From the NCBI RefSeq assembly GCF_900105075.1, contig NZ_FNSK01000001.1, forward strand, positions 248,001 through 312,000: a DNA stretch of 64,000 bases, written 5' to 3'. Positions within the stretch are counted from its first letter, which is position 1. Every line of letters begins with the position of its first letter. The notes beneath the pieces are model-generated. The model saw only the letters and a program-made list of their open reading frames with translations, searched no databases and was not told the origin of the DNA. Below, in pieces: positions 54,396 through 62,040 of this stretch. This DNA comes from Rhodobacter sp. 24-YEA-8 (GTDB lineage: Bacteria; Pseudomonadota; Alphaproteobacteria; Rhodobacterales; Rhodobacteraceae). The translations under genes were made by a program, and so were the position numbers.

Positions 54396-55217
54396 ATGTC
54401 CGCACCTGTCCTGACCGATCGCCACGCCCTTTCGCTGCACCGCCGCCGCGCGGTCGCCTCGCCTGATCCGGCCTTCTTTCTGCTTGAAGAAGCTGCCGAT
54501 GAGATCAAGGAAAGACTGCTTTCGGTTAACAGGAGGTTTACGGCGCCGGTTCTGATCAGCGGTTTCCCGGATTTCTGGGCCGATGCGCTGCCGGATCTGC
54601 CGCAATCCCCGGATCTGCCGCTGCTGGACCTGGCCCCCGGCAGCCAGGATGCCGTAATCCATGCAATGAGCCTGCATTGGGCGGATGATCCGGTCGGGCA
54701 GATGGTGCAGGGGTTTCGCGCCCTGAAACCCGACGGGCTGTTCCTCGCCCTTTTGTTCGGCGGCCAGACCCTGCATGAGCTGCGCGCCTGTCTCGCCGAG
54801 GCCGAGGCCGAAATAAGCGGCGGTCTCTCGCCCCGGATCCTGCCGATGGCCGAGATCCGCGATCTGGGTGCGCTGTTGCAACGCGCCGGATTCGCGCTGC
54901 CGGTGGCGGACAGTTTCACCCGCAAAGTAGCCTATCGTGACATTTTCCACCTGATGTCGGATCTGCGCGCCATGGGCGAGACCAATGCGCTGGCAGCCCG
55001 GTTGCGCCGCCCGACCTCGCGCGCGCTCTTCCTCAGGGCGGGCGAGATCTACCGGCAGAATTTCCCGGCGGCCGGCGACCGCATCGAGGCCACATTCGAG
55101 GTGATCTGCCTGACCGGCTGGACCCCGCATGAAAGCCAACAAAAGCCTTTGCGCCCCGGATCGGCACGCGCGCGGCTGGCGGATGCGCTTCATGCGACGG
55201 AACACCGCTTGCCCTGA
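54396..55217 (+). CDS. NDUFAF5-like methyltransferase-fold protein
   Basis: A 273-aa protein resembling mitochondrial NDUFAF5, a complex I assembly factor reported to hydroxylate an arginine on the NDUFS7 subunit. The similarity is clearest in MSLHWADDPVGQMVQGFRALKPDGLF, LFGGQTLHELRACLAEAEAE, SPRILPMAEIRDLGALLQRAGF and GWTPHESQQKP (each a separate block). The glycine-rich SAM motif I that should follow the first strand is not recognisable (VLISGFPDFW instead), so cofactor binding is doubtful or unusual. ATG 54396 is chosen; the upstream open frame overlaps comF. hemH follows on the same strand. Confidence 0.85.
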   Translation: MSAPVLTDRHALSLHRRRAVASPDPAFFLLEEAADEIKERLLSVNRRFTAPVLISGFPDFWADALPDLPQSPDLPLLDLAPGSQDAVIHAMSLHWADDPVGQMVQGFRALKPDGLFLALLFGGQTLHELRACLAEAEAEISGGLSPRILPMAEIRDLGALLQRAGFALPVADSFTRKVAYRDIFHLMSDLRAMGETNALAARLRRPTSRALFLRAGEIYRQNFPAAGDRIEATFEVICLTGWTPHESQQKPLRPGSARARLADALHATEHRLP

Positions 55218-55289
55218 GGCGGCCTGGCGCTTGACCCCACACGTCAAGCCTGTATCCCGGATCCGCAACCAGAAGAGGGAGCGGCAGGC

Positions 55290-56342
55290 ATGACTGACGC
55301 GAGAATCAGCGCGGCGAACGGGCTTCCCGAAGGGCATCCGGTGACGGGCAGCAAGAAGATCGGCGTGCTGATCGCCAATCTCGGCACGCCTGACGGCTAT
55401 GATTACTGGTCGATGCGCCGCTATCTGAACGAGTTCCTGTCAGACAAGCGGGTGATCGATATCCCGGACTGGAAATGGCAGCCGCTGTTGCAGGCGGTGA
55501 TCCTGTCGAAACGTCCTTTCACCTCGGGGGCGAATTACAAGCTGATCTGGAACGAAGACCTGAACGAATCGCCCCTTATGACGATCACCAAGGCGCAGAC
55601 CGCGGCGCTGGCGGCGTCGCTGAAGGCGCAGTTCGGCGACCGGGTCGAGGTCGATTTCTGCATGCGTTACGGCAAGCCCTCGACAGAAGAAAAGCTGAAA
55701 GCGCTGATCGCGAAGGGCTGCACGAAGATCGCCTTCCTGCCGCTTTATCCGCAATATGCGGGTGCGACGGTGGCAACGGCGAATGACCAGCTTTTCCGCG
55801 CATTGATGCAGGAAAAGCGCCAGCCCTCGGTCCGGATCGTACCGGAATATTACGACAACCCGGCCTATATCACGGCGCTGGCGGGGTCCGTCACCCGGGC
55901 CTATGCGGGGCTTGATCACCGCCCCGACCTGCTGGTCGCAAGCTATCACGGGATGCCGAAGCGCTATGTCGAAGAGGGTGACCCCTATTTCTGCCAGTGC
56001 CGCAAGACCTCGCGTCTGCTGCGTGAAAAGCTCGGCTGGGAGGCTGCAGAGCTGCATACCTCGTTCCAGTCGGTTTTCGGCACCGAGGAATGGCTGCGCC
56101 CCTATACGGTCGAATATGTGGCCGAGCTGGCGAAACAGGGGAAAAAGCGGATCGCGGTGATCGCACCGGCTTTTTCGGCCGATTGCATCGAGACGCTGGA
56201 AGAGATCCAGGGCGAGATTCAGGAGGCCTTCCTGCATGCCGGCGGTGAGCGCTTCACCTATATTCCCTGCCTCAATGACGATCCGGCCCATATCGAGGCC
56301 CTGACCGGCATCATCGCGGCGAATCTGGCCGGCTGGGTCTGA
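55290..56342 (+). CDS. hemH: ferrochelatase
   Basis: This enzyme inserts ferrous iron into protoporphyrin IX, the last step of haem synthesis. The 350-aa protein has the catalytic His220 in ASYHGMPKRY and Glu301 in CIETLEEI. Family stretches LIANLGTPDGYDYWSMRRYLNEFLSD (over the first strand and helix) and FLPLYPQYAGATVAT are intact. ATG 55290 is preceded by GGCAGGC, and a further AGAGGGAG lies upstream. A shared terminator lies about 155 bp after the stop. Confidence 0.97.
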   Translation: MTDARISAANGLPEGHPVTGSKKIGVLIANLGTPDGYDYWSMRRYLNEFLSDKRVIDIPDWKWQPLLQAVILSKRPFTSGANYKLIWNEDLNESPLMTITKAQTAALAASLKAQFGDRVEVDFCMRYGKPSTEEKLKALIAKGCTKIAFLPLYPQYAGATVATANDQLFRALMQEKRQPSVRIVPEYYDNPAYITALAGSVTRAYAGLDHRPDLLVASYHGMPKRYVEEGDPYFCQCRKTSRLLREKLGWEAAELHTSFQSVFGTEEWLRPYTVEYVAELAKQGKKRIAVIAPAFSADCIETLEEIQGEIQEAFLHAGGERFTYIPCLNDDPAHIEALTGIIAANLAGWV

Positions 56343-56495
56343 GCCGGCGCGGCAACTTCCGGGCCGTTCTGCGGGGTGATTCTGACGGCTACTTCCGGCA
56401 GGGCGGTCTGGGTTCACCCTGCCTTTCATTGGCGCATCTGTCGCCGGGAGCCGACACAGGCAGAAGGCAGGGGCATTCACGCATCGGCACAAATG

Positions 56496-56527
56496 AAAAG
56501 GGACGGCAGAAACTCTGCCGTCCCTTT
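56496..56527. terminator. bidirectional terminator after hemH and the small-protein gene
   Basis: The arms GGGACGGCAGA and TCTGCCGTCCC form an 11-bp perfect stem with a 3-base loop. It is flanked by AAAA on the left and TTTCC on the right, so the minus-strand copy carries the better T-run. Confidence 0.82.
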
Positions 56528-56546
56528 CCATGAATTGCTTCAGTGA

Positions 56547-56723
56547 TCAGCTTGCGGCAGCTGCTGCGATCACAACGAGCACCAGCAGCGGAACAAGGAT
56601 GCCGCCCGAGGACGACGTCGTTTGCTTCACGACTTCCGGCTCCATATGGGGTTCAACAACACCACCTGCGAAAGCCGACGAAGCGGCAACCGAGAGAGCA
56701 GCGGCAAGCGCGATTTTTTTCAT
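56547..56723 (-). CDS. small secreted/membrane protein, paralogue of the gene at 43695-43892
   Basis: A 58-aa protein has a signal peptide (KKIALAAALSVAASSAFAGG), a short segment with VVEPHMEPEVV, and a C-terminal hydrophobic run after TTSSSGGILVPLLVLVVIA. It shares its layout and the SSxGGxLVPLL core with the 65-aa protein near 43.8 kb, but lacks that protein's terminal cysteines. The gene is isolated, facing hemH across a terminator. Both copies look maintained, since each has a terminator, and the signal peptides are conserved in property rather than sequence. Function unknown. Confidence 0.8.
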   Translation of the reverse strand: MKKIALAAALSVAASSAFAGGVVEPHMEPEVVKQTTSSSGGILVPLLVLVVIAAAAAS

Positions 56724-56867
56724 CTTAGAATCTCCAGTTACAGCATGCCGTGGTATTGCAGAGGTCACGACATGCACCCAAGTGTCCTCGTATCCGTTTG
56801 TTAATCAGGAGCCCCTGGAAAATGCAATTCGCTGTAAGCGGGTGCTGTATGTAGGGCTAAAGTGTCG

Positions 56868-57470
56868 TCAAATTAGCAACACTTGTGTGCCAATTTGCGC
56901 CATATCGTAAAGTTCCTGCACGTGTTCATTATACATGCCGATGCAGCCATTGGACGATTTCCGCCCGATCTTGCGCGTGTCATGCGTGCCGTGGATCCGG
57001 TAATAGGTCCAGCTCAGATACATTGCGCGGGTTCCAAGCGGATTGTCCGCAGCGCCGCCTTCAACCACATCCGGCCATTCCGGATTGCGCTCTTTCATCG
57101 AGGGCGTCGGGCGCCAGGACGGATTGACGACTTTTTGCACCACTTCGGTCCGGCCCAGACGGGTCAGATCATCCGAGAGCGGCACCGAGGTCGGGTACAG
57201 CCGGTAGACCGACTGGTCTTCCGACCAGAAATGCAGCGCCCGCGAGGTGATATCGACGAGAATCGCCCCTTTGCGGGTGTTGTCGAAATAGCCCCGCCAG
57301 TCCAGCATCCGGAAGCTGGAGGCATTGTTGCGCGGAGTATCCTGGGCCATTGCCGGCGTCAGCCCGGTGCCGAAAGTGGCGGCTCCGAAGGCAGAGGCGC
57401 CAAGTGCGGCGGCCCCCAACGCGGCGGCATTGCCAAGCACCCTGCGGCGATTCAGGTGGTCAGCGGACAT
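56868..57470 (-). CDS. L,D-transpeptidase (YkuD/ErfK family), Tat-type signal
   Basis: A periplasmic L,D-transpeptidase that would form 3-3 cross-links in peptidoglycan or attach proteins to it. The 200-aa precursor starts with NRRRVLGNAAALGAAALG, a twin-arginine-like signal ending around PAMA. The catalytic domain covers residues about 65-200, with His160 in YRIHGTHDTRKIG and Cys176 in KSSNGCIGMYNE. It is the first of two YkuD proteins in this stretch, with a CAP-domain lipoprotein between them. Its promoter must lie in the 262-bp gap shared with the divergent CAP gene. Confidence 0.92.
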   Translation of the reverse strand: MSADHLNRRRVLGNAAALGAAALGASAFGAATFGTGLTPAMAQDTPRNNASSFRMLDWRGYFDNTRKGAILVDITSRALHFWSEDQSVYRLYPTSVPLSDDLTRLGRTEVVQKVVNPSWRPTPSMKERNPEWPDVVEGGAADNPLGTRAMYLSWTYYRIHGTHDTRKIGRKSSNGCIGMYNEHVQELYDMAQIGTQVLLI

Positions 57471-57732
57471 TTCGTTACTCCTGGAATGGGTATTTTTGTG
57501 CGGAACCTAGTGTTTTCCGGCGTCATGCGCAAATCAAACGGTTGTAACTTTCGTGCATGGTGGCGACCTGCGCTGTGCAAAGGCGCGAAAGCGGGCCGGG
57601 GCGATGTCTGCAGGCCCCCGTGCATCTTGACCCGGGGCCGCCCGGCGCCTGCGTCACGCGTAGCATTTGCGCCTGCGCCGCAGAACGGATAAAAGGGGTA
57701 AAACACCGAAACGGGCAGTAGTTGGTGAGAAC

Positions 57733-58251
57733 ATGAACAGACGAGCATTCCTGGCCCTGGGGCCGGCACTTTTGCTGGCGGCATGTGTGGGGGCGGGAAC
57801 CGAACCGGTGCAGCTTGGTGCGGATGGCAAGCCGTTGCCGCGCATCTATCGCATCACCCCGGCCATTGCCGAACAGATCCCTTATCGCTTCCTCGACAGC
57901 GTCAATACGATGCGGCGGGCAAAGGGTGCGCAGCCTCTGGCCTTCAGCGCGGCGCTGAATGCGGCGGCAGAGACCCATTCGCGCGATATGTCGGTGCAGA
58001 ACCGCCCCTGGCATTTCGGCTCTGACGGCTCTTCGCCGCTGACGCGGGTGCAGCGCGCGGGCTATAACGGGCGGCTTCTGGGCGAGAATATCTCGGAGAC
58101 CTATCAGACAGAGCTGGAGACGCTCTCGGTCTGGATGGCGGCCAAGGATCAGCGCGATGTGATCCTCGATCCGAATGCGCGCGAGGCGGGCTTCGCCTGG
58201 TATCAGGAAGAGGGCGGAAAGATCTGGTGGACGCTGGTAACAGGCGGCTGA
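57733..58251 (+). CDS. CAP/SCP-domain lipoprotein
   Basis: A 172-aa exported lipoprotein (signal with lipobox LAAC, Cys18) carrying a CAP (cysteine-rich secretory, SCP/PR-1) domain. The bacterial CAP features are present: RFLDSVNTMRRAKGAQPLAFSAALNAAAETHSRDM (first helix pair, with His in the cavity), LGENISETY, and the final AGFAWYQEEGGKIWWTLV. Such proteins occur near cell-wall genes, but their activity is unsettled. ATG 57733 follows GGTGAGAA. It sits between two L,D-transpeptidase genes and converges on the second across a strong terminator. Confidence 0.88.
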   Translation: MNRRAFLALGPALLLAACVGAGTEPVQLGADGKPLPRIYRITPAIAEQIPYRFLDSVNTMRRAKGAQPLAFSAALNAAAETHSRDMSVQNRPWHFGSDGSSPLTRVQRAGYNGRLLGENISETYQTELETLSVWMAAKDQRDVILDPNAREAGFAWYQEEGGKIWWTLVTGG

Positions 58252-58284
58252 TCCGGCCGCGGAACCCCGGCGAAAGCAAATGAC

Positions 58285-58329
58285 CAAAGCAAAACGGGCG
58301 GCCTGTGCAGGGCCGCCCGTTTTGCTTTG
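58285..58329. terminator. long bidirectional terminator hairpin
   Basis: Two perfect complementary 19-base arms (58285-58303 and 58311-58329) surround a 7-base loop. The GC-rich core is flanked by AAAA and TTTT, so it can terminate both converging genes. Confidence 0.88.
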
Positions 58330-58351
58330 TCTGTTGGCTATGGGGGGAAAT

Positions 58352-58852
58352 TCAGGGCAGGATGTGGATCGGTGTGCCCAGATTGACCATGGAATAGACC
58401 TCTTCGATCTGATCATCGGTCACGGCGATACAGCCCTCTGTCCAGTCCCGCACCGAGACTTTGTTGCGCGGCCCGCCATGGATGAAGATCTCGCCGCCGG
58501 GTTTCTTATTCTGCAAAAGCGCGAATTCCTTGTCGATGACATTGGGATAATTCACGTAAAGCGACAGATGGTAGCGCGAGTTCGGGTTCTTGAAGGTCAT
58601 GTAATAGGTGCCTTCGGGCGTCTTGCCGTCCCCTTCGAACTGCTTGTGGCCGACCGGAGCAAAGCCGAGGCCCACATCATATTTCTTCAGCACTTTTTCA
58701 TTGTGCAGAAGATACATGATTCGGTCGGTCTTTTTGATGACGACCGAAGTGACCTCCGGGCCCTTATAGGTCCGGAATTTGGTATCCTTCTTGCCGCAGG
58801 CTGCCAGCGTCACCGCAAGCGCCAGGATAATAAGAAGTCTGAATGCCCGCAT
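58352..58852 (-). CDS. L,D-transpeptidase lipoprotein (YkuD family)
   Basis: A second YkuD-type protein, 166 aa, with a lipoprotein signal (RLLIILALAVTLAACG, Cys19). The catalytic domain keeps His125 in EIFIHGGPRNKV and Cys141 in DWTEGCIAVTDD, and GDGKTPEGTYYM is the usual substrate-loop entry. It resembles the YafK-like/ErfK branch that trims or links peptidoglycan peptides. The upstream open frame to 59017 overlaps the RNA methyltransferase and is not supported. The start at 58852 has only a weak ribosome site (GAAACACTCC). Confidence 0.9.
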   Translation of the reverse strand: MRAFRLLIILALAVTLAACGKKDTKFRTYKGPEVTSVVIKKTDRIMYLLHNEKVLKKYDVGLGFAPVGHKQFEGDGKTPEGTYYMTFKNPNSRYHLSLYVNYPNVIDKEFALLQNKKPGGEIFIHGGPRNKVSVRDWTEGCIAVTDDQIEEVYSMVNLGTPIHILP

Positions 58853-58949
58853 GGAGTGTTTCCGCTCGCCTGTTTTTTTACCGGATAGCGGAATCACCTT
58901 GCTGAGGCCAGCATTCCCGTCGCCATCCGGTCTCACGGATGCGTTATTT

Positions 58950-60185
58950 TCAACGCGAAAAACGGGCTGCCAGTTCGATATGGACCGACCAGCGGAACTG
59001 GTCGACGACCTGAACATGGTCGAGCCGGTAGCCGGCCTGGATCAGGATCTTTGCGTCGCGCGCAAAGGTGACGGGGTTGCAGGACACCATCGCGATCACC
59101 GGCACCTCTGACGCCGCAAGCCTCTGACATTGCGCCTCGGCTCCGGCACGGGGCGGGTCGATCATGACCGCGTCAAAGCCCTTCAGCTCATCGGTCTCAA
59201 GCGGGCGGCGGAACAGATCGCGGGTCTCGGTGGTGATCTTTTTCAGCCCCGGCGTGTTGCGCGCGGCTTTTTCAAGCGCGCCTGTAAGGGCAGGGTGGCC
59301 CTCCACCGCATGGACCGACGCCTCTGCCGCCAGCGGCAGGGCGAAAGTACCAAGCCCGCAGAACAGATCCGCAATACGCTTCGCGCCCCCGACGGCGGTT
59401 TTCACCGCGCTGACCAGTGCCGCCTCGCCCTGGAATGTCGCCTGCAAAAAGGCGCCGGGGGGGAATTCGACCCGCGCCGTGCCCAGCCGGATCACCGGCG
59501 CCTCGCGTTGCGAGATGATCTCTTTATCCCAGGTCAGCCGCGCGATGGAGAACCGCTCGGCAAGCCGAGCAAGCTCCATCTGCGCCGGGCCGTCCAGCTT
59601 TTTGCCGCCGGTCACAACCACATCCGGCCCCGCGAGGCTTTGCGTTACCTGAAGCTGGATCTCGGATGTGCGCGAGCCCCCGAACTGCACCAGCGCCTCC
59701 AGCGCGGGCAGGGTGGCCATCAGGTCGGGATGCAGCAGCTTGCAGCCCGGCATCGCGATGATCAGTTCCTGGCCTTTGGCGTGAAACCCCAGCTGCACAC
59801 CGCCTTTGGTGCGCCGCCCCGACAGGGTCGCGCGTCGCCTTGTGGCCGGTGGCGAGGTCACAACCCCGGGCAAAAGCGGCGCCTCGATCCCCTGGAGACG
59901 CAGCGACTGGGCGACCACATCGCGTTTCCAGCCGGCCACGAATTCGTCCGAGGCATGTTGCAGCTGACAGCCACCGCAGCTTTTCGCATGCTGGCAGGGC
60001 GGTTTTACCCGCGCAGGCGACGGCGTCACGATCCGCGCGCCGGTCATACGGTCGCCCTGCAATATGCCTTCGACCTCTTCGCCGGGCAGCATCCCGGCAA
60101 CAAACACCGCACCATCCGGGCCGGACGCAATCGCGTCGCCCAGATGCCCCAGCCGGTCAATGACCAGCCGAACCGTTTCACCCAT
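58950..60185 (-). CDS. RNA m5U methyltransferase, RlmC/RlmD/TrmA family
   Basis: A SAM-dependent RNA methyltransferase that makes 5-methyluridine in rRNA or tRNA. The 411-aa product has an N-terminal TRAM-like barrel, then a [4Fe-4S] cysteine set (Cys64, Cys70, Cys73 in CQHAKSCGGCQ and Cys148 in MPGCKLLHP), the SAM motif LFCGLGTFALPLA, and the catalytic cysteine in MVSCNPVTFARD. The iron-sulfur cysteines favour RlmC/RlmD over TrmA, but the target base cannot be named. ATG 60185 overlaps the end of the ABC gene by 8 bp, so the two are coupled. Confidence 0.92.
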   Translation of the reverse strand: MGETVRLVIDRLGHLGDAIASGPDGAVFVAGMLPGEEVEGILQGDRMTGARIVTPSPARVKPPCQHAKSCGGCQLQHASDEFVAGWKRDVVAQSLRLQGIEAPLLPGVVTSPPATRRRATLSGRRTKGGVQLGFHAKGQELIIAMPGCKLLHPDLMATLPALEALVQFGGSRTSEIQLQVTQSLAGPDVVVTGGKKLDGPAQMELARLAERFSIARLTWDKEIISQREAPVIRLGTARVEFPPGAFLQATFQGEAALVSAVKTAVGGAKRIADLFCGLGTFALPLAAEASVHAVEGHPALTGALEKAARNTPGLKKITTETRDLFRRPLETDELKGFDAVMIDPPRAGAEAQCQRLAASEVPVIAMVSCNPVTFARDAKILIQAGYRLDHVQVVDQFRWSVHIELAARFSR

Positions 60186-62040
60186 TCGCTTCTTCCTGTT
60201 CGGTGACGATGAAGCCGCCCGACTGGCGTTTCCAGTACCGCGCATAGCGCCCGTCCTGTGCCAGCAGCGCCTCATGGCTGCCTTCTTCGACAATCTCGCC
60301 CTTTTCCATCACGATGATGCGATCCATCGCCGCGATGGTCGAAAGCCGATGCGCGATGGCAAGCACGGTCTTGCCCTGCATCACGCGTTCCAGCGCCTCC
60401 TGGATCGAGGCCTCGACCTCGCTGTCAAGCGCCGATGTCGCCTCATCCAGCACCAGAATGGGCGCGTTTTTCAAAAATGCCCGCGCCAGTGCGATGCGCT
60501 GCCGCTGGCCGCCGGAAAGCTTGACACCGCGCTCGCCAAGGAAGGCGTCATAGCCCCGGCGCCCCTGGTGATCGACCATGGAGGAGACGAAGTCATGAGC
60601 CTCGGCGGCCCGCGCAGCCGCCTCGATCTCGGCCTGCGAGGCTTCGGGATTGCCATAAGCGATATTGTCGCGCGCGGATCGGTTGAAGGTCGCGGTCTCT
60701 TGCGTGACCATACCGATCTGACGGCGCAGGCTTTCCTGCGTCACACCGCGCAGATCATGGCCGTCAATGGTGACCGAGCCCTTTTCCGGGTCGTAAAGCC
60801 TGAGCAACAGCGAAACCAAAGTCGATTTCCCGGCGCCCGAAGCACCGACAATGCCGATCTTCTCGCCCGCCATGATGGTCAGGCGGATGTCGCGCACCCC
60901 GCCCCGGCCTTTCTCATCGGTGCGACCATAGGCAAAGGTCACGTCATTATAGCCGATCTCGCCGCGAATCTGCGGCAGCTGCGCCGCATCTTCAGCATCG
61001 GCCAGCGTATGGGGGACAGAGAGGGTCTTCATCCCGTCCTCGACCTCGCCGACCGAAGTATAGATCCCCATCAGCGTGAACGAGACCCAGCCCGACATCT
61101 GCGCGATGCGGATCGCGACCGCGCCGGCGGCAGCGATATCGCCGGCAGTGGCCAGCCCTGCCTGCCATTGCAAGAGCGTGCCCCCGATCAGCAGGACCGG
61201 CAAAAGCCCTGACAGCGCCATCAGCGAAAAGCGAAACCAGGTCGAGATCTCGCCGAATTCAAGCGAGGCTTCGCGGAAGCTTTCCATCGCTTTCAGCGCG
61301 ACCTCATCTTCGAACCTGTGATGGGCGAACAGCTTGACCGTTTTGATATTGGTAATGGTGTCGACCACCTGGCCCGAGACCATGGCGCGGGTCGCGGCGC
61401 GGGCGGCAGAATTTTTGCGCACCCTTGGCATGAAGAAGCGGATCATCAGCACGTAGAAGATCAGCCAGCCCAGAAGCGCCAGCGCGACCAGCGGGTCAAT
61501 CGCCAGCAGGAAAATCGCCGACCCGATCACCGAGGCGAGCGCGAAACAGACGGTGTTGATGATCTCGGTCGCGGTATCGGTGACGGCGCGGGCGGCCTGC
61601 ATCTGCTTGGTGGCGATGCGCCCCGCGAAATCATTGTCAAAGAAGGTGACCGGCTGGCCAAGCGTCCAGCGATGCAGTCGCGACAAGACCAGCGGCATCA
61701 CATTCGGCCCGATCACCACCGAGTTCGAGGCCGATGACAGGCCGAACGCCATCGGTCGCAGCACGAGGTAGAAGATCAGGAAGATCAGCAAAAGCCCCAT
61801 ATGGGCCTGGAAAAACGCCTCCGGCCCGGCATTGACCGCCGCATCCACCACCCAGCCGAGGATCACGGCACTGACCACCTCGGTCGCGCCGGCAATCGAA
61901 GAAATCACGCCTGCGACGATCATCCATGGCCAAGCGCCGCGCAGGCACCAGCGCATGAAGGCGCCCAGGTTTTGCGGCGGCGGCCCATCCGCCGGGCGAA
62001 ATGCGTCGATCCGTGCTCCGAGCCAGGCGAAAATGCTCAT
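60178..62040 (-). CDS. ABC exporter half-transporter (second of a pair)
   Basis: A 620-aa half-size ABC exporter with about six membrane helices in the first 330 residues and a C-terminal ATPase. Walker A is GASGAGKST (399-407), the signature LSGGQRQR is at 508-515, and Walker B ILVLDEATSALD is followed by the switch histidine in AIAHRLST. All catalytic residues are intact. It overlaps the gene upstream by 4 bp, and the two are similar in length and layout, so they probably form a heterodimer. The MsbA/multidrug-like class cannot reveal the substrate. Confidence 0.92.
   Translation of the reverse strand: MSIFAWLGARIDAFRPADGPPPQNLGAFMRWCLRGAWPWMIVAGVISSIAGATEVVSAVILGWVVDAAVNAGPEAFFQAHMGLLLIFLIFYLVLRPMAFGLSSASNSVVIGPNVMPLVLSRLHRWTLGQPVTFFDNDFAGRIATKQMQAARAVTDTATEIINTVCFALASVIGSAIFLLAIDPLVALALLGWLIFYVLMIRFFMPRVRKNSAARAATRAMVSGQVVDTITNIKTVKLFAHHRFEDEVALKAMESFREASLEFGEISTWFRFSLMALSGLLPVLLIGGTLLQWQAGLATAGDIAAAGAVAIRIAQMSGWVSFTLMGIYTSVGEVEDGMKTLSVPHTLADAEDAAQLPQIRGEIGYNDVTFAYGRTDEKGRGGVRDIRLTIMAGEKIGIVGASGAGKSTLVSLLLRLYDPEKGSVTIDGHDLRGVTQESLRRQIGMVTQETATFNRSARDNIAYGNPEASQAEIEAAARAAEAHDFVSSMVDHQGRRGYDAFLGERGVKLSGGQRQRIALARAFLKNAPILVLDEATSALDSEVEASIQEALERVMQGKTVLAIAHRLSTIAAMDRIIVMEKGEIVEEGSHEALLAQDGRYARYWKRQSGGFIVTEQEEANG

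Noticed and set aside
58280..58888. 202-codon plus-strand frame opposite the second L,D-transpeptidase
   Set aside because: It begins inside the terminator hairpin, runs antisense to a certain YkuD gene, and has no domain.
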